From Hyperoplus lanceolatus (Eukaryota > Chordata > Actinopteri > Uranoscopiformes > Ammodytidae), in NCBI GenBank assembly GCA_026929865.2, contig CM049395.1, positions 11,293,001 to 11,357,000 of the forward strand: DNA of 64,000 nt. The letters are read 5' to 3'. Made by a program: the position numbers and the translations under genes. The stretch's first letter is position 1; every line of letters starts with the position of its first letter. Positions 21,216 through 34,233 of the stretch are shown here, one piece after another. The notes beneath the pieces are model-generated. The model saw nothing but the letters and a program-made list of their open reading frames with translations, did not search any database and was not told the DNA's origin.

Positions 21216-24200
21216 GGGAGGGAAAATGAGACGGCGTTGAAGACGTGGATCAAGTGCCAAACATGGAGGAAGAGAACAACCAATACTGCCACGCCAAACC
21301 ACCATATCGGAGGCTCAACTCCCCTCCGACAGAGTGTACATATCAGATCACACAATGCATTTCATTGTTATCACAGCAGCTTTGGTTTTGTACTTGTACG
21401 TAAAAAAAGAAGGAAAAAAATAGAGATCACTGTTACAGTTGACCTAAACACAACAAGTTATTGCACATGGTATTGAGAATCATTTTCTATGTCTGTCTAA
21501 AAGAGGGAGACACGGAAGACTTCCAGAGAGTAATTATAAAAACACTTGGAGGCACAGTTCTGAATTAAACTTCTCATAATCCTGCCTAACAGCCATTCCT
21601 ATTGTGCTGTTTAAATGGGTTTGCACAAACAACGATATTCCGGTATCAGTCCAACTATTGCAGTATTCATCCAATTGAGGCAACAGAGTTCTCTCATTAA
21701 AACAACATGTACGTAAGCAGCTTACCAGTTGAAATTGTTCACATTAAAGTCCTTCTTCTGAATCAAGCAGCCCTTGTTAGTGTCAGATATAGTGTCCATA
21801 CAATAGAAATGTATGTCTGGTCAAGGTGGTTTGCTAGATGCTCTGCAATATGTCTGCAACTTCACCAGCTTCTCCCTGGGAAAAGAGATAACATACAGAC
21901 AATATAGAAATATTATTGAAGCATGGGCGGTATAACCCATGTAAACAATTTACTTCAATATTGTCATCATTTTCAGAATATGAGTATAACTGGAATTGTG
22001 TGTGCATGTACTGTCAAATGAAAGGATTTTGATTTGTGAAAGCAAAAGAAAGAATTGTGTACTACTAAGATTTCAAAATGTAGCTATTCAAAGTATATCA
22101 CAGTCATCCCTGACAGGATGAATGAATAGGCACACTGATCATTCTGGAGATTTTTATGTTTTGTTTTCTATTGTCAGTGTGTGACTGTGACTCTCTGAAA
22201 GAAGTGTCATACAAATGATCTTGTTTAGGGATGAAAGTTATGGTTTCTCTATGTAAAAAAGAAATATTAGAAGAACAGTACACTCTCTTCCTCCACTTGT
22301 TTGGCACTTTAAGATGTGCGGACGCCCAGGTCAGTGTGTAATATTGTGTATTATTGTAAACTTTTCTGTAATTGTTGAGCTGTCCGATTTTAACTTTGCT
22401 TTGGGACGTGTGTGTTTCTTATTTTATTTAAAAGAAAAACTAAGATGTTGTAATAATTCCTATGGTGTTACATGTTTTTGTTTGCATTCTTACGATAAGC
22501 CAAGTGGAAATACTCATTGTCAAAGTAGTAAAAGTATTTTCATATTGAGTACAAATACAGCCCGTGGGAGTGTGTTTTTATTTGGAAAAGGAGACATGGA
22601 GGAAAGCAGAGTAACAAATTGAAATATTTTAAATTGATTTAGTACAAATTCAAAATTGGACCACTTACAGTATGCAACTAGAAGTGTAATTGTAACACTG
22701 CACCATCATCTACAAAGAACAGAGGACAGTTGATGATGGTAAATATAACCCTCTATCTAGATCAATTGATCACATGTCTCTTTGAACCAACCAGACATCT
22801 CTAAACTCAGTGCATGGATGGTTTGAACAAAGGTTAGTCTGGCCATTGGGCAAAATTGTGCCCAGAAACTTCTATACACTGCAACATCAAGAGTGTTAGT
22901 TTGAGGGCTGCTGTGTTCCCTTGTTGAGGAGGATAACGCCAACACTGCCTTGACTCAGACTGCAGCCTTGTTAGAACTAAACAGCCAGGTCGAAAACAGA
23001 ACAAGAGATACATGTCTTGCAGACAGTTATGTAAAGAAAAATCCTCCCCAATCATCTTCTCTATTTATGAGCTCATCTTGCTGACTCACCAAACTGAACC
23101 AAAATCTGCCATGTTTATACAAACCGGAGAGAAATTCCACCTACAGTCTCTCCCCCGCCAGCAGTTTTTCTGAAAATCCATCTTAGACCAAGAAACACTA
23201 ATGAATAAGGGAGACAGATTGGCAGAGTTAATAATGGAGGTACACATGGAGAAAATGGTCTTTACCTATGAGTAATGGTTGGTTTTATTGAGTGGTTATT
23301 CAAAATTCCTTACTCCCTAAAATTATGGTATTTTGAGCAAAGTTTAAAGCTATAGTTCATAACCTTTTCATATAATTGACCGTCGGCTACATTCAAGCCA
23401 TCAGCAAACAAGTTGACACAAAATTGATTAAGCCCATCAGCTGCACATAACTGTCTCTATTTCTCAGTTTGGCAGCATTTACAAACTGGTGATGCTCCCC
23501 AACACTTGTGCAGGAACTCAGAAAAATCCCAAGGAGCGTCCAAGAAATGTTTCAGTTGTTGATTCTACAGCTAACAAAAGACCTTGACGTACAGCAGGAG
23601 GAATACAATACATTTGCAATCACCAAACTCATTCGCCACAGTGTTGTTGTAATTACTCAAAATTCCTCATGAGGGCAACAGGAGTTATGCACAATAGCTT
23701 TGAGGCATGTATGCGGCCAAAGCTTTACTTTCCAAAAATCAATCGGTTAATGAAGAATCCAAAGAGAAAAAAATATGTGATATACAGGTTTAAATAATTC
23801 ATAAACTGAAAAAGTATTTCACATACACAGAAAATGTGTGTAATAACATAATATGGGGATTAATAGTTTCCATTTCCAGTGTAAGCACCCATGACAAAAT
23901 ACCCAATCATGAGCAAGTTCCATTTTCTGATAAAGGCCATGGGATAGCCTACAGGAGACAGGATTAACTTAAAATACATAAACCTTACCAGACCTGTCCT
24001 AGCGCTCAAGTCACAGACTTTTTTCAAAGTTGCATGTGACAGTTCAACGCTACCACAGTCTCCATTTAGCATGCTGTAATCCCCAGCGAATGAATTTGTC
24101 AAATTAAATCAGCAAGTTGTCCATTTAGGGTTCATTAACCTAGCAGTCAAACATACCAGAGTCAGTAAATAAAAGAGACTTTGGTCCTTCAAACTCCATG

Positions 24201-24471
24201 TATTGTGTCCGTCTGCCCCAGCCTCTGAGCAGCCCAATATGATCAATCATTTCCACTGAATTCACAGTGTGACAGAAGAGCATCTTGCACAACCAGTTCT
24301 TCTGTTGACGAAAAGATAAAGCACGTGTACCAAATGCCACACTGAAGAGGACAGTGTGCAGAACTGAATGAAGGCAATTCGACGAAATCAGATGTTGTTA
24401 AAAAAAGCATAGAATTATCATTTTTGGGTTTAAAATTACCATCACAGTTTGGAGCCTATTCATCCGCGCAC
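21216..24471. other. 3' UTR of RALY-like gene and intergenic region up to urah
   Basis: About 3.25 kb without a supportable exon. The left part is presumably 3' UTR, but no clear AATAAA was assigned. The sequence is AT-rich and mostly single-copy in appearance. Confidence 0.5.
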
Positions 24472-25043
24472 ATGAGTGCGAACAGACTGCAGCAACTCAA
24501 GGGTCATATTTTGCCTGAAAATAAGGTAAGCACAAAACTAATAATAGTTAAACATTTTTTTATTACAATGTTGAGTGACATAGTATAAGTTGTATAGGCT
24601 ATTGAATGGTATAACGGTCTTTTAGTACCACATGGACTACGTGAACGAGGCTGATGAGATTTTTCGTGTAAGGACAGCCAGCCAACAGCCCAGTCTCTGA
24701 CATAACAATGAATCCATTCATTTATAATATAGCTTGCATATCCAACTTGCCTGTTTTTATTTTTATTCAGCTGCATACCAAAGTAAAGCTTCCTCAATAT
24801 ATATAATGTTCCAAAGCAAAATGTTCCCTTTCCAAAAAAGCTGAAAACACAGTGCTTTCGTCTGAATCACAAATGTAAAGTCTTACTTCCTTGTTCTGTA
24901 GACCCAAGACATGGCAGGCTCACCCAGTCCGCTGAGCACCCATGTTCTGAACACTGCCATGGGTATCCCTGGCTCCAACATGCCAATCAGTCTCTATCGA
25001 AAAGATCCCTCTACTGGAGCCTGGAGCTTGATAACCACTGGGT

Positions 25044-25107
<64 letters not shown>

Positions 25108-25611
25108 GATGGACATTGTATAAAAATTACATGCACAGTATGCACATAGTCACACTACTGGACTATGTATAACTGCTCATACTGTAGATCATCAATCATG
25201 TTTTGTCTCATTAGGGCCACTAATGATGATGGACGTTGCCCAGGACTCATCGCAAAACAAATGTTCACACCTGATGTTTACAAAATGCATTTCCACACTG
25301 CTCAGTACTGGGAGAGTATGGGACTGACCTCCTTTTACCCTTATGTTGAGGTAAAGAAATGTTACCCGGCCGTTAACATGTGAACATAAGTCTTACTCGT
25401 AGTCAGTTGATCTCATTCATGTTTGTCTGGTGGTTTATTGCAGATTGTCTTCACCATAAAAGACCCTTTCCAAAAGTACCATGTGCCTCTGCTCCTCAGT
25501 CGTTTCTCTTACAGTACGTACAGAGGGAGCTGGAGTTCCTGCGTGATGAACCACCATCAGGGGCGGTTCTACAGGGGGGCAAGGGGGGCAGCGACCCCCC
25601 CCCCCCACTGA
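24472..25611 (+). CDS. urah: 5-hydroxyisourate hydrolase with lost C-terminal stop
   Basis: Four exons join in phase: 24472-24525, 24902-25041, 25215-25350, 25444-25611, giving 165 residues. The enzyme hydrolyses 5-hydroxyisourate after urate oxidase in purine breakdown, and is a transthyretin relative. Family active-site segments are present: [16 protein letters not shown] and [18 protein letters not shown]. The start is [15 protein letters not shown]-x5-HI fits a PTS2 peroxisomal signal, as in the zebrafish enzyme. YRGS is normally the very C-terminus, giving about 139 residues here. In this copy the next codon is TGG, not a stop, and translation runs 26 residues further to TGA at 25609; the last 18 residues are encoded by the hAT element that begins at 25558. 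Function with this tail is uncertain. The exon 2 donor GTAAG runs straight into a GAAA microsatellite. Confidence 0.93.
25042..25107. repeat. (GAAA)n microsatellite at the urah exon 2 donor
   Basis: The GTAAG donor of urah exon 2 is itself the first unit of an AAAG/GAAA repeat of about 65 bases. Confidence 0.97.
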
Positions 25612-26190
25612 AGAGCCTTGCCCCCCCCCCCCAGCAACCCCCCAAACTTTTGCATTCTCAAAAATGTACTTGTAAGAACAAACCGCCACTATGTCAACAA
25701 GCAACTCAAATAATTGAAACAAACAATACATTGAACAAAAGAAAATTATTTTAAATCTAATCTTATGCCCTGCCCCTCAAATACTTAGCCACGGCCCTGC
25801 ATCATATGCGCATTTCAGCGATCACACAGTTTGTCACACACAGCAAGTCAGCGCGCTGCTGTGCCCGGTGAAGAGTAACTGACCTGCTCCGAGCATCTTA
25901 AGGTGAAGTTAGTTTACCCTTGTGAATTTTAAACACACCAATTTAACTTAAAGTTAAATTTGTAATGAATGTAATGCAATGTAAAAGTAGCTAATTCATC
26001 GATAAGAGCACATCCATCCATCGTTGGCCAAAACAAAAGGGAAATCACTCGCTTGTGACTTGCAGGAGCATATTGTCCTTTTATTAATTTGTAGGCCTAT
26101 TGTAGTAGGCTACAGGCAAGAGCTTGATAACAATATTTAAAAAAAACTTGCATGTTCGGATCCATACAATTTAACAGTGGATAGCCGTTT

Positions 26191-26235
<45 letters not shown>
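26191..26235. repeat. (AG)n microsatellite
   Basis: A pure AG tract of about 45 bases inside the hAT element. Confidence 0.95.
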
Positions 26236-26236
<1 letters not shown>

Positions 26237-26476
26237 GCCGTTTCTGAGGCATTTAGTTACTACAGTGACACTGACAGTGCTATAGGAGATCGATATTTTT
26301 TGTTTGAATAGCCAAACATAGCCTACTAAAAACTCTTACATATCACTGCAAACAAGCTGCACAAATTAAACCAGGTTACATTAGGCTATCACATGTTAAA
26401 GACATTAATAAATAAGTGGAGGAAAAGAGGGAAAAGAAGAAATAAATGTGAGGGATGAAGAGGAGGTTTTATATTC

Positions 26477-26580
26477 AGACAGAGGGACAGAGGCAGGTAG
26501 TGATCAGCAGGCAGGTGAAAGGTAGACAGAGGGACAGAGGCAGGTAGTGATCAGCAAGCAGATGAAAGGTAGACAGAGGG
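26477..26580. repeat. Tandem duplication of about 47 bp
   Basis: The unit beginning GACAGAGGGACAGAGGCAGG and ending TGAAAGGTA occurs twice plus a partial third copy inside the hAT element. Confidence 0.9.
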
Positions 26581-26900
26581 TCTGACTGCAGTCCCAGCCT
26601 AAACTACTGTATTGTTATTCTCCTTCCATATAAATTCCACTAGACTAGAATGATATGTCATGTCACTCAAAATAACATGTTTCAATGACTGCCTGTTTTC
26701 TGTTGTAGCAATGTGTTGTATAGAGTACGCTATGTAAGCTTAAGATATAGGCTACAAATGTCTTATTTTATCAGAAATGATGATCAATATAATATATATG
26801 GGGATTCCCGCTACCGTCCTCCCATGCCCCCCTGCCAAGACCTCTTGCCCCCCCTTCGCCACCCCATGTAACATTTTCTAGATCCTCCCCTGACCACCAT

Positions 26901-27278
26901 CCACCTGCTGTCTGACGCATGACACAATGCTCATTTGGAATCATTCTTCCATTCAGATAATGAAAATCAAAGGCTTTATTTTTTACTTGTGATTAAAAAT
27001 GTATCAGATAAATAAGGTGTTTATTGTCAAATGTGTCTTTTTTCCCCTTTGGTAAACATGCATGTAAATCTATTTGATCAACTTTTTTTAATTTCCAAAC
27101 CATCAGAGCTTTTCTTTATAGGCCCAATGTAGGCCTTGCCTTCTAAAAAATACTCACATTTACACTTTCATGGTGGCCTACCATGAAATAAATTGTATTG
27201 CTAGGCTAGTCTATTCTACCACATCCTGACAATGTTTGTGTTTGTGACAGCCCCATCTTCATCAGCAATACTCATGGA
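26901..27278. other. Intergenic stretch, nothing recognised
   Basis: Between the hAT element and the LINE target duplication no exon or repeat boundary was seen. Confidence 0.5.
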
Positions 27279-27292
27279 TAAACAAAGAATAT

Positions 27293-29629
27293 CATCATCA
27301 TCATCATCTTCAACCGCTTATCCAAAATCGGGTCGCGGGGGCAGCAGCTTGAGCAGGGAACCCCAAACTTCTCTTTCCCGGGCCACCTCAACCAGCTCTG
27401 ACTGGGGGATCCCGAGGCGTTCCCAGGCCAGCGTGGAAATATAATCTCTCCACCTAGTCCTGGGTCTTCCCCGAGGCCTCCTCCCAGCTGGACGCTCCTG
27501 GAACACCTCCCTAGGGAGGCGCCCTGGAGGCATCCTTACCAGATGCCCGAACCACCTCAACTGGCTCCTTTCAACGCAAAGGAGTAGCGGCTCTGCCCCG
27601 AGTTCCTCACGAATGACTGAGCTTCTCACCCTATCTCTAAGGGAGACGCCAGCCACCCTCCTGAGAAAGCCCATTTCGGCCGCTTGTACCCGCGATCTCG
27701 TTCTTTCGTTCATTACCCAGCCTTCATGACCATAGGTGAGGGTAGGAACAAAGATCGCCCGGTAGATCGAAAGCTTTGCCTTACGACTCAGCTCTCTTTT
27801 CGTCACAACAGTGCGGTAAAGCGAGTGCAAAACCGCCCCTGCTGCTCCGATTCTACGGCCAATCTCACGCTCCATTGTTCCCTCACTCGCAAACGAGCCC
27901 CCGAGGTACTTGAACTCCTTCACTTGGGGTAAGGACTCATTCCCTACCTGTAGTAGACAATCCATCGGTTTCCTGCTGAGCACCATGGCCTCCAATTTAG
28001 AGGTGCTGATCCTCATCCCAACCGCTTCACACTCGGCTGCAAACCGATACAATGAGAGCTGAAGGTCACAGGCCGATGATGCCATCAGAACCACATCATC
28101 CACAAACAGCAGAGATGAGATCTTCAGACCACCAAACTGCAACCCCTCCCCACCACGACTACGCCTTGATATCCTGTCCATAAATATCACAAACAGGATT
28201 GGTGATAAAGCGCAGCCCTGGCGGAGGCCAACCCCCACCAGAAACGAGTCTGACTTACTACCGAGAACCCGTACACAGCTCTCGCTTTGAGCGTACAGAG
28301 ATTGGATGGCCCTGAGAAGACACCCTCACCCCATACTCCCGCAGAACCCCCCACAGTATCTCCCGGGGAACCCGGTCATAAGCCTTCTCCAGATCTACAA
28401 AACACATGTAGACTGGATGAGCAAACTCCCAAGCTCCCTCTAGGATCCTTGCGAGAGTGAAGAGCTGGTCCATTGTTCCACGGTCAGGACGGAATCCGCA
28501 TTGTTCCTCTTCAATCTGAGGTTCGACTATCGGCCGAACCCTCCTTTCCAGCACCTTGGAGTAGACTTTGCCGGGAAGGCTGAGAAGTGTGATACCCCGG
28601 TAGTTGGAACACACTCTCTGGTCCCCCACTCGGGTTCAGATCACACCTTTCCAGGTGTCTCCATCATTGCCCACGTGCGCGTTAAAGTCTCCCAGCAGAA
28701 CTATGGAGTCCCCTACCGGAGCCCCATGCAGGACTCCGTTCAGGGTTTCCAAGAAGGCCGAATACTCCGAACTGCTGTTTGGTGCATACGCACAAACAAC
28801 AGTCAGAGTCTTCCCCCCCACAACCCGGAGGCGTAGGGAGGCGACCCTCTCGTCCACCGGAGTAAACTCCAACGTAGTAGCGCCCAGCCGGGGGCTCGTG
28901 AGTATCCCCACACCGGCCCGGCGCCTCGGTGATTGTCTTGTTCCAATGCACAAGACATCTTTCGGTCACTCTGTTTTCTCTGCAAAGGGGGCAAAATTGT
29001 GGAACCTCTTGCCCACTAGTCTAAAACTAGAGACTAATAGCAGCACTTTTAACAGAGAACTTAAACAACGGCTCAAATCAAATCAACAGTGCTCACACAA
29101 ATAATTTACAACTGATGTATTGTTTGATCATGCTGCCTTTATTTTACTCTACGTAGCCTATACATATATATATATATATATTTGACTTATTATATTGCTG
29201 CTCTGTACTCCATTGTATACTGCATTTTTACTCTTTTAATTGTCAGTTTTTATCAGTATTTTGATCTTGTTTTTGTTTTGACTTGTTTATTTTGTTGTTT
29301 TTAAAAGCCTCCTGTGGACAGGTGTTGTAAATTAGCATTTATGCTAATACACTGAAAACATTGCATCTGGTTCGTCCAATGTCATTGTCATGTCTATACA
29401 CAAATAAAATCAAATCAATCAAACACCTTGGGCAACTCCAGAGAAGAATAGAGTCCAACCCCTGTCCAGAAGTACGGTTCCAGAGCCAAGACTGTGCGTG
29501 CCCCTAACCTGAGACCACTTTGCTTTGGGAGACCCTACCAGGAGCACTAGGCTCCGGACAACACAGCTCTCAGGCTCACAGGGGCACACAAACCTCTCCA
29601 CCACGGTAAGGTGATGGTTCCTGGAGAGG
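27293..29629 (-). mobile_element. Degenerate LINE (non-LTR retrotransposon), internally deleted and interrupted
   Basis: A 14-bp target duplication, TAAACAAAGAATAT, lies at 27279-27292 and 29630-29643. Read on minus, the 5' part is at 29629-29425; it resumes at 28927 after an inserted fragment. Endonuclease-like sequence with [12 protein letters not shown] follows (about 28953-28636), then reverse transcriptase: NYRGITLLS, MCFVDLEKAYDRVPRE, LRQGCALSPILFV, and the catalytic box as LLFVDDVVLMAS (the usual YADD is FVDD). The 3' end carries GAT repeats as a simple tail. About 1 kb seems missing between endonuclease and reverse transcriptase, and a frameshift near 28325 separates the two reverse-transcriptase parts. 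It cannot encode an active enzyme. The clade is not assigned. Confidence 0.92.
28928..29424 (+). mobile_element. LINE 3' fragment nested in the LINE
   Basis: This segment interrupts the minus-strand LINE: the sequence to its left (ending GGCGCCTC) and to its right (starting CACCTTGGGC) fit together as one continuous element. On plus it reads the C-terminal end of another LINE polyprotein (FSAKGAKLWNLLPTSLKLET) to a stop near 29105, then a 3' UTR with AATAAA at about 29404 and an ATCAA-rich tail. No clear target duplication was found. Confidence 0.75.
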
Positions 29630-29899
29630 TAAACAAAGAATATTTATTTGATATATTGCCACAAGTTCAGAAAATTACCGTACATGATGAAAGCACTCTC
29701 ACAGCTTCTGTCTTGTGTGATCCCTACCCTGTGCTCGATTGCTTTACCCTGTGTGTCTATTGGATCAGTTTTTCCAATGTTGATTACTTTCCACTGAGTT
29801 AGGTTGGTTGGGCCTTGCCTGAAGGGAGTCTATCGTGAATCATTTAACGTTGTATCGTCCCTATTCTTGTCTTGTTGGTCTGTATTACTATTGTGAACC

Positions 29900-32862
29900 A
29901 TGGCGGACGACGAATTGGAGGCAATTAGGGCCCAAAGAATGGCGGAGCTACAGGCGAAGCACGGGGTAAGAAAACTACATGAGCCTGGAAACGTGTTTTC
30001 GTTCCGCCTTATAAGGAGATGCTGAGCTCACTTGGCTGCTAGCTGTAGTGCCTCTGTTAGCTAGAGCAGTCAACCCACAACAACTAGTTAAACTGTCACT
30101 CAGGGAGTATAAAAAGGACATGGTTAACTTATGGGAGCCGGGCTAAATGTAAAGGAACTGCTATAGATTCAGAAAATAGCGACATAAATCACAGCATTAG
30201 CCAACAGCTCGCTGGCATTGCTGCTAGCTTTGGAGCGACTAGACTGTGCACCCCTTTGGTAATTGACAACGTTAGCTGAGCAAAATGGATAACATAGTTA
30301 AAAATATATATATATTTATTTATTTATCAGTAAATAGCAGATTGATGAGCTTATTTAAAGGTTCGGCATTTTCCTAGATCATCTGTTGGCTTTCTGTTAA
30401 TTCAAAATGCGAGGCCGTTTCATCACTACTACACAAAGAACTGAAATATTTGCAATTTTGCGACATAACTGTAATACATATAGTATAATAAAGCATACTC
30501 TAGTAGGCTATATGAAAGCCCATGACTTGGTAGAGTGTTATATGCACCACATGTGAACTGAATATCTGATACCACTGATAAATCTGAACCAGATTTATCA
30601 GTGGTGTAAAACACACACAGTGGGCCCTGTCCTGTATGCAAATCTGACACAGTGCACACCAGAACAACACACTCAGCAGACCACAGCCCCATTGATGCAT
30701 CGGTTGGACCAATATGTTTGTGAATATTAGCCCCTATCACCAAAATGGACATCCGTGTATAGATATTGTCAGGTAAGTAAATTGCATGTGGCCTTACAGA
30801 AAGGCCCACCATATATTTGAGGTCATTTAATTCTTCAAGAAACAGTGCCCCCCCCCCCCCCCTTTGGTCGCTTCCTTTTTCATCCTCCAGTTTTTGAACC
30901 AAAGTGTGATATTCCAGAATTTAAATTATAAAGTGCCAGATTCCTGGGCCTTGTGGGTTTTGATTTGTCTATGGATGAAGTTCTAATACAGGAATACAAT
31001 ATAACAATGTCAGACTTTGTCAAGTATAGAACAGAGAAGGAAGGAGCAAAGTCCTGGACTTATTGCCTGTGTTGTACGTGGTGTTTGTCTAACCGATCTA
31101 ACCTTTATCAAGTAGGAGGCAGACATGTCTAACTTAAGAAATATTAGAAAATAGGAAACATTCACTAAACTATCCTAAACTCAAATAAATAGGACATATT
31201 TCAAAGTAATAGAAAGTAAAACAGAACAGTATAGTTCATTATAATATCCATAATTGAGTTTGAGACATGCTATGGTGCACATACATTAGGACCTACCTTA
31301 TGGACTTACAGTTGTGATGTGTGGGTAAATTTTGATGAAATTACAACAATAACAACAATAAAGTAAAACACCAATCTACTAGAGACGTCAAATTGGCTCC
31401 AACTATGCTCACTGTCTCAAACCTGTCACACCTAGTCCTCATTTTAAGTGTTTCACATGAACACCTGGACTGTAGATTTGGCTGTTTCAAAACATTTTAT
31501 CAGCCATTTAGTAACATGAATATTGGCTGGTATGAAATCATTTTTCTTCATTAGGTAATACATCCTCGGGTTACTTAATTTCATGACTACAAGCTAGATG
31601 TCATTATATGCTTCTATTCTTTCAGGATCCTTCAAATAATCAGCAAGGAGAGGAGGCCAAGCAAAGGTAAGATGTGTTCATTTGTGTACAGGAATACTCG
31701 TATAGTAATTCAATTGTAGATATAAAGTATATTACTTTGACTTGAATACAGAAATACAATTGCTTTACTCAAATACAGAGACTTGTCAGGTTTGAACTGT
31801 TACATAATCTTTGTATATTTGAAAACAAAGTCTGTGGGTTGTGGGCACTGTCTATGGCTGCGTGCATGACAGTTGTATAAACGTCATTTTTCTGTTTTCT
31901 TTTCACCACTCTCAGCCCCAGATCCAAACAGTAGCAGGTTGTGGTGATGTGGTTAAATTGTTACTCTTTATTTTTTTTTACAGGGAAACAGAGATGAGGA
32001 ACTCTATATTGTCTCAGGTTCTCGACCAGTCTGCCCGTGCCAGATGTAAGTGTGCAGCAGAATCACTAGTCATCACTGGCTAGTGATTAGCAGCATTATG
32101 AACATTGTGAAGAGAATAATCATAACAAACGTTGTAACATATCTTATGCTTAGTCAGACCCATAAATACCAATCGTTTACGAAAACACAAGGTGGTCAAA
32201 TGAGTTCCCTTTTTTCAGTGAACAATCTTGCTTTGGTGAAGCCAGAGAAGGCCAGTGCAGTGGAAAGCTATCTCATTCAAATGGCTCGTTTTGGAAAGTT
32301 AGGAGGAAAGGTAAGAAAACAACTTTCAACACTTGAAGCACAGCACACAACACATCGATATGCTTCCACATGGCTGCAGTGCAACTGATGTGTTTTTCTC
32401 TTTTGTCAGATTTCGGAGTCGGGCTTGATTGAGATTCTCGAAAAAGTCAGTCAGCAAACAGACAAGAAGACGACTGTCAAAGTAAGCTCCACTATAATGT
32501 CACCTAGGCATGGGCTGGTATCCAGTTATAAGGTTTGGAACAGTCAACCTTTGACGACCAGTATTATTTTCCATCAAACCGTTCTAAGGTTCAGGTTATG
32601 GACCCCCTAGAACCTCTCACAAGATCTTAACATACAAGTTTATTAATGTTCAGAATATTCCTGCAACATAACTTTTACTTAAAGAGAAACGTGTAGAAAG
32701 GGAGCAAAAACTTTGTTGAGGACTGCTTTTATTTCAATTTGGTTTGGAATAATTCAATCATTTATTGCATTATTTTCATTCATATATATATCATTTATGC
32801 TGTGTACTTGTCAGTTCAACAGGCGGAAGGTGATGGACTCGGACGATGAGGACGACGATTAA
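29900..32862 (+). CDS. pdcd5: Programmed cell death protein 5
   Basis: Six exons join in phase: 29900-29965, 31626-31666, 31984-32045, 32219-32310, 32410-32481, 32815-32862, giving 126 residues against 125 in human. The protein starts [20 protein letters not shown] and continues with [58 protein letters not shown] and the conserved C-terminus [15 protein letters not shown]. In the family this is a small helical-bundle protein that moves to the nucleus during apoptosis, supports p53/TIP60 signalling and binds the CCT chaperonin. All six exons have GT-AG borders. The acidic tail matches the conserved phosphorylated SDEDDD site of the family. I see nothing broken. Confidence 0.97.
30571..30605. 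repeat. Perfect 16-bp hairpin
   Basis: ACCACTGATAAATCTG, then AAC, then the exact reverse complement. It lies in pdcd5 intron 1. It may be the centre of a small inverted-repeat element, but the symmetry does not extend beyond the 16 bp. Confidence 0.9.
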
Positions 32863-34233
32863 TAACTTTGAATGGGAGCCCCGGAATGAGCCAAGGATCT
32901 ACTTTTTTTTGGGACTCCGAAAGCAGCTTTAAATGGCTGAATCCTGGGATGCCACACTGGCCTTCTGCGTGTCTCTGGAAAACTGCATACCAAGAGGGAA
33001 AGAAAACAGCAAAGCGGAGTGTAAAATTGTGGAATGAGTGCTGGGCAGGCAGAATCAACACCGTGTCAAATAACGTGTTTATTTTGCAATCTCTTTTCAA
33101 TTGAGTTGCTACAAATATGGACTGCTTGTGTTGTGCTCCTGACATCTCATGATGACTTTGTTTGACTCCTCTAGTCCCTCTTAATAGTTACTCTTTTCAT
33201 TTTTATTTTCACCACGGTTGACATCTTCAAACACAGGACACTAGATGAACTACAAAACGTACTGCTGCATTTTATCTAGACTGTTGTGTGAATACAATAC
33301 ATTGTTCTCTATTCAGAGACGGCATTCAACAGCTTTGGATGTTGCACTTGCATTTTTTTTTCTTTTTTGCCGACATGTATCTTAAAAGTTTACATTAAAA
33401 AAAAATGTCAAAGCCTTAAATTGAGATATTTGTTTTTCCAAAAATGATCAGATATCATATCAATATTTGTTCTATTCTTTTGAAAACGTTGCCAAATGAT
33501 GTTCCACAAGTTAAAGGCACACAATTTACCACGGCTGTGAGTATGCTCAACGCAACAGGAGAAGAACACACTGCATCCTCACCACCATAGAAAAAGTTAA
33601 CTCACTCTTTCTGGATGATTTACTATTGTTACTGAATCAACCATTTCAAATTGCGAATTTAATTCAACTACTTACTACTGTCAATGGTTGAACAGTTATC
33701 TCATCACCAAGTACTGCAAGACTGATTCCCTGCATTTAAAAAGTTTACAATAGTCAATGCCCTTAATACTTATCAACAAAATGTAATGTGTTTTACTTTA
33801 AAGTGTCAAAAGTAGACCCACACTTTATGTATGGATTGTTAGTTTACTGTATAATAAAAATTCTTAGTTCATTAGGTCACACATGTATTGTTTGACATCC
33901 AGTAAAGCTGTCAAATGAGTATTGTAGTGGAAAAAGTAAAACGTTTCTTTAGTGGAATTTCATTAAAAGAGTGGACATACTCAAATATAATTACCACAAA
34001 GAATTACTAAAACAGTAGGCCTACGTGAGTGCTACTTTTTAACTATCATTAAGTTGTTTTTATTGTACTTAAATATAGCTGTATTATTACAGTTGCAATA
34101 TAAACAGCCAGTTTTATTTTATTTTTTTTCTCACAATAAGTTATGTGGCTATAATATTCTATGTGGACTTCTAAGAACTGGGAAGGTCCTTTCCTTGCCT
34201 CATTTTCGCACGACTATGGTCAGATGATCTCTC
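32863..34233. other. 3' UTR of pdcd5 and short intergenic region
   Basis: No exon is visible. A possible polyadenylation signal AATAAA lies at 33853-33858; the real 3' end of pdcd5 cannot be fixed from sequence alone. Confidence 0.5.

Larger units (their letters stand above)
25558..26892. mobile_element. Non-autonomous hAT element
   Basis: The left end reads CAGGGGCGGTTCTA and the right end, on minus, reads CAGGGGAGGATCTA, an imperfect terminal inverted repeat. An 8-bp target duplication, ACCACCAT, lies at 25550-25557 and 26893-26900, the hallmark length for hAT. The 1335-bp interior has no transposase; it carries C-rich runs, an AG repeat (26191-26235) and a tandem duplication of about 47 bp (26477-26580). 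It inserted into the sequence just after the ancestral urah C-terminus. Confidence 0.9.

Noticed and set aside
28501..29104. Plus-strand open frames across the LINE region
   Set aside because: They are the antisense of the minus-strand LINE endonuclease and reverse transcriptase; only the piece 28970-29105 has its own meaning, as the end of a second LINE.
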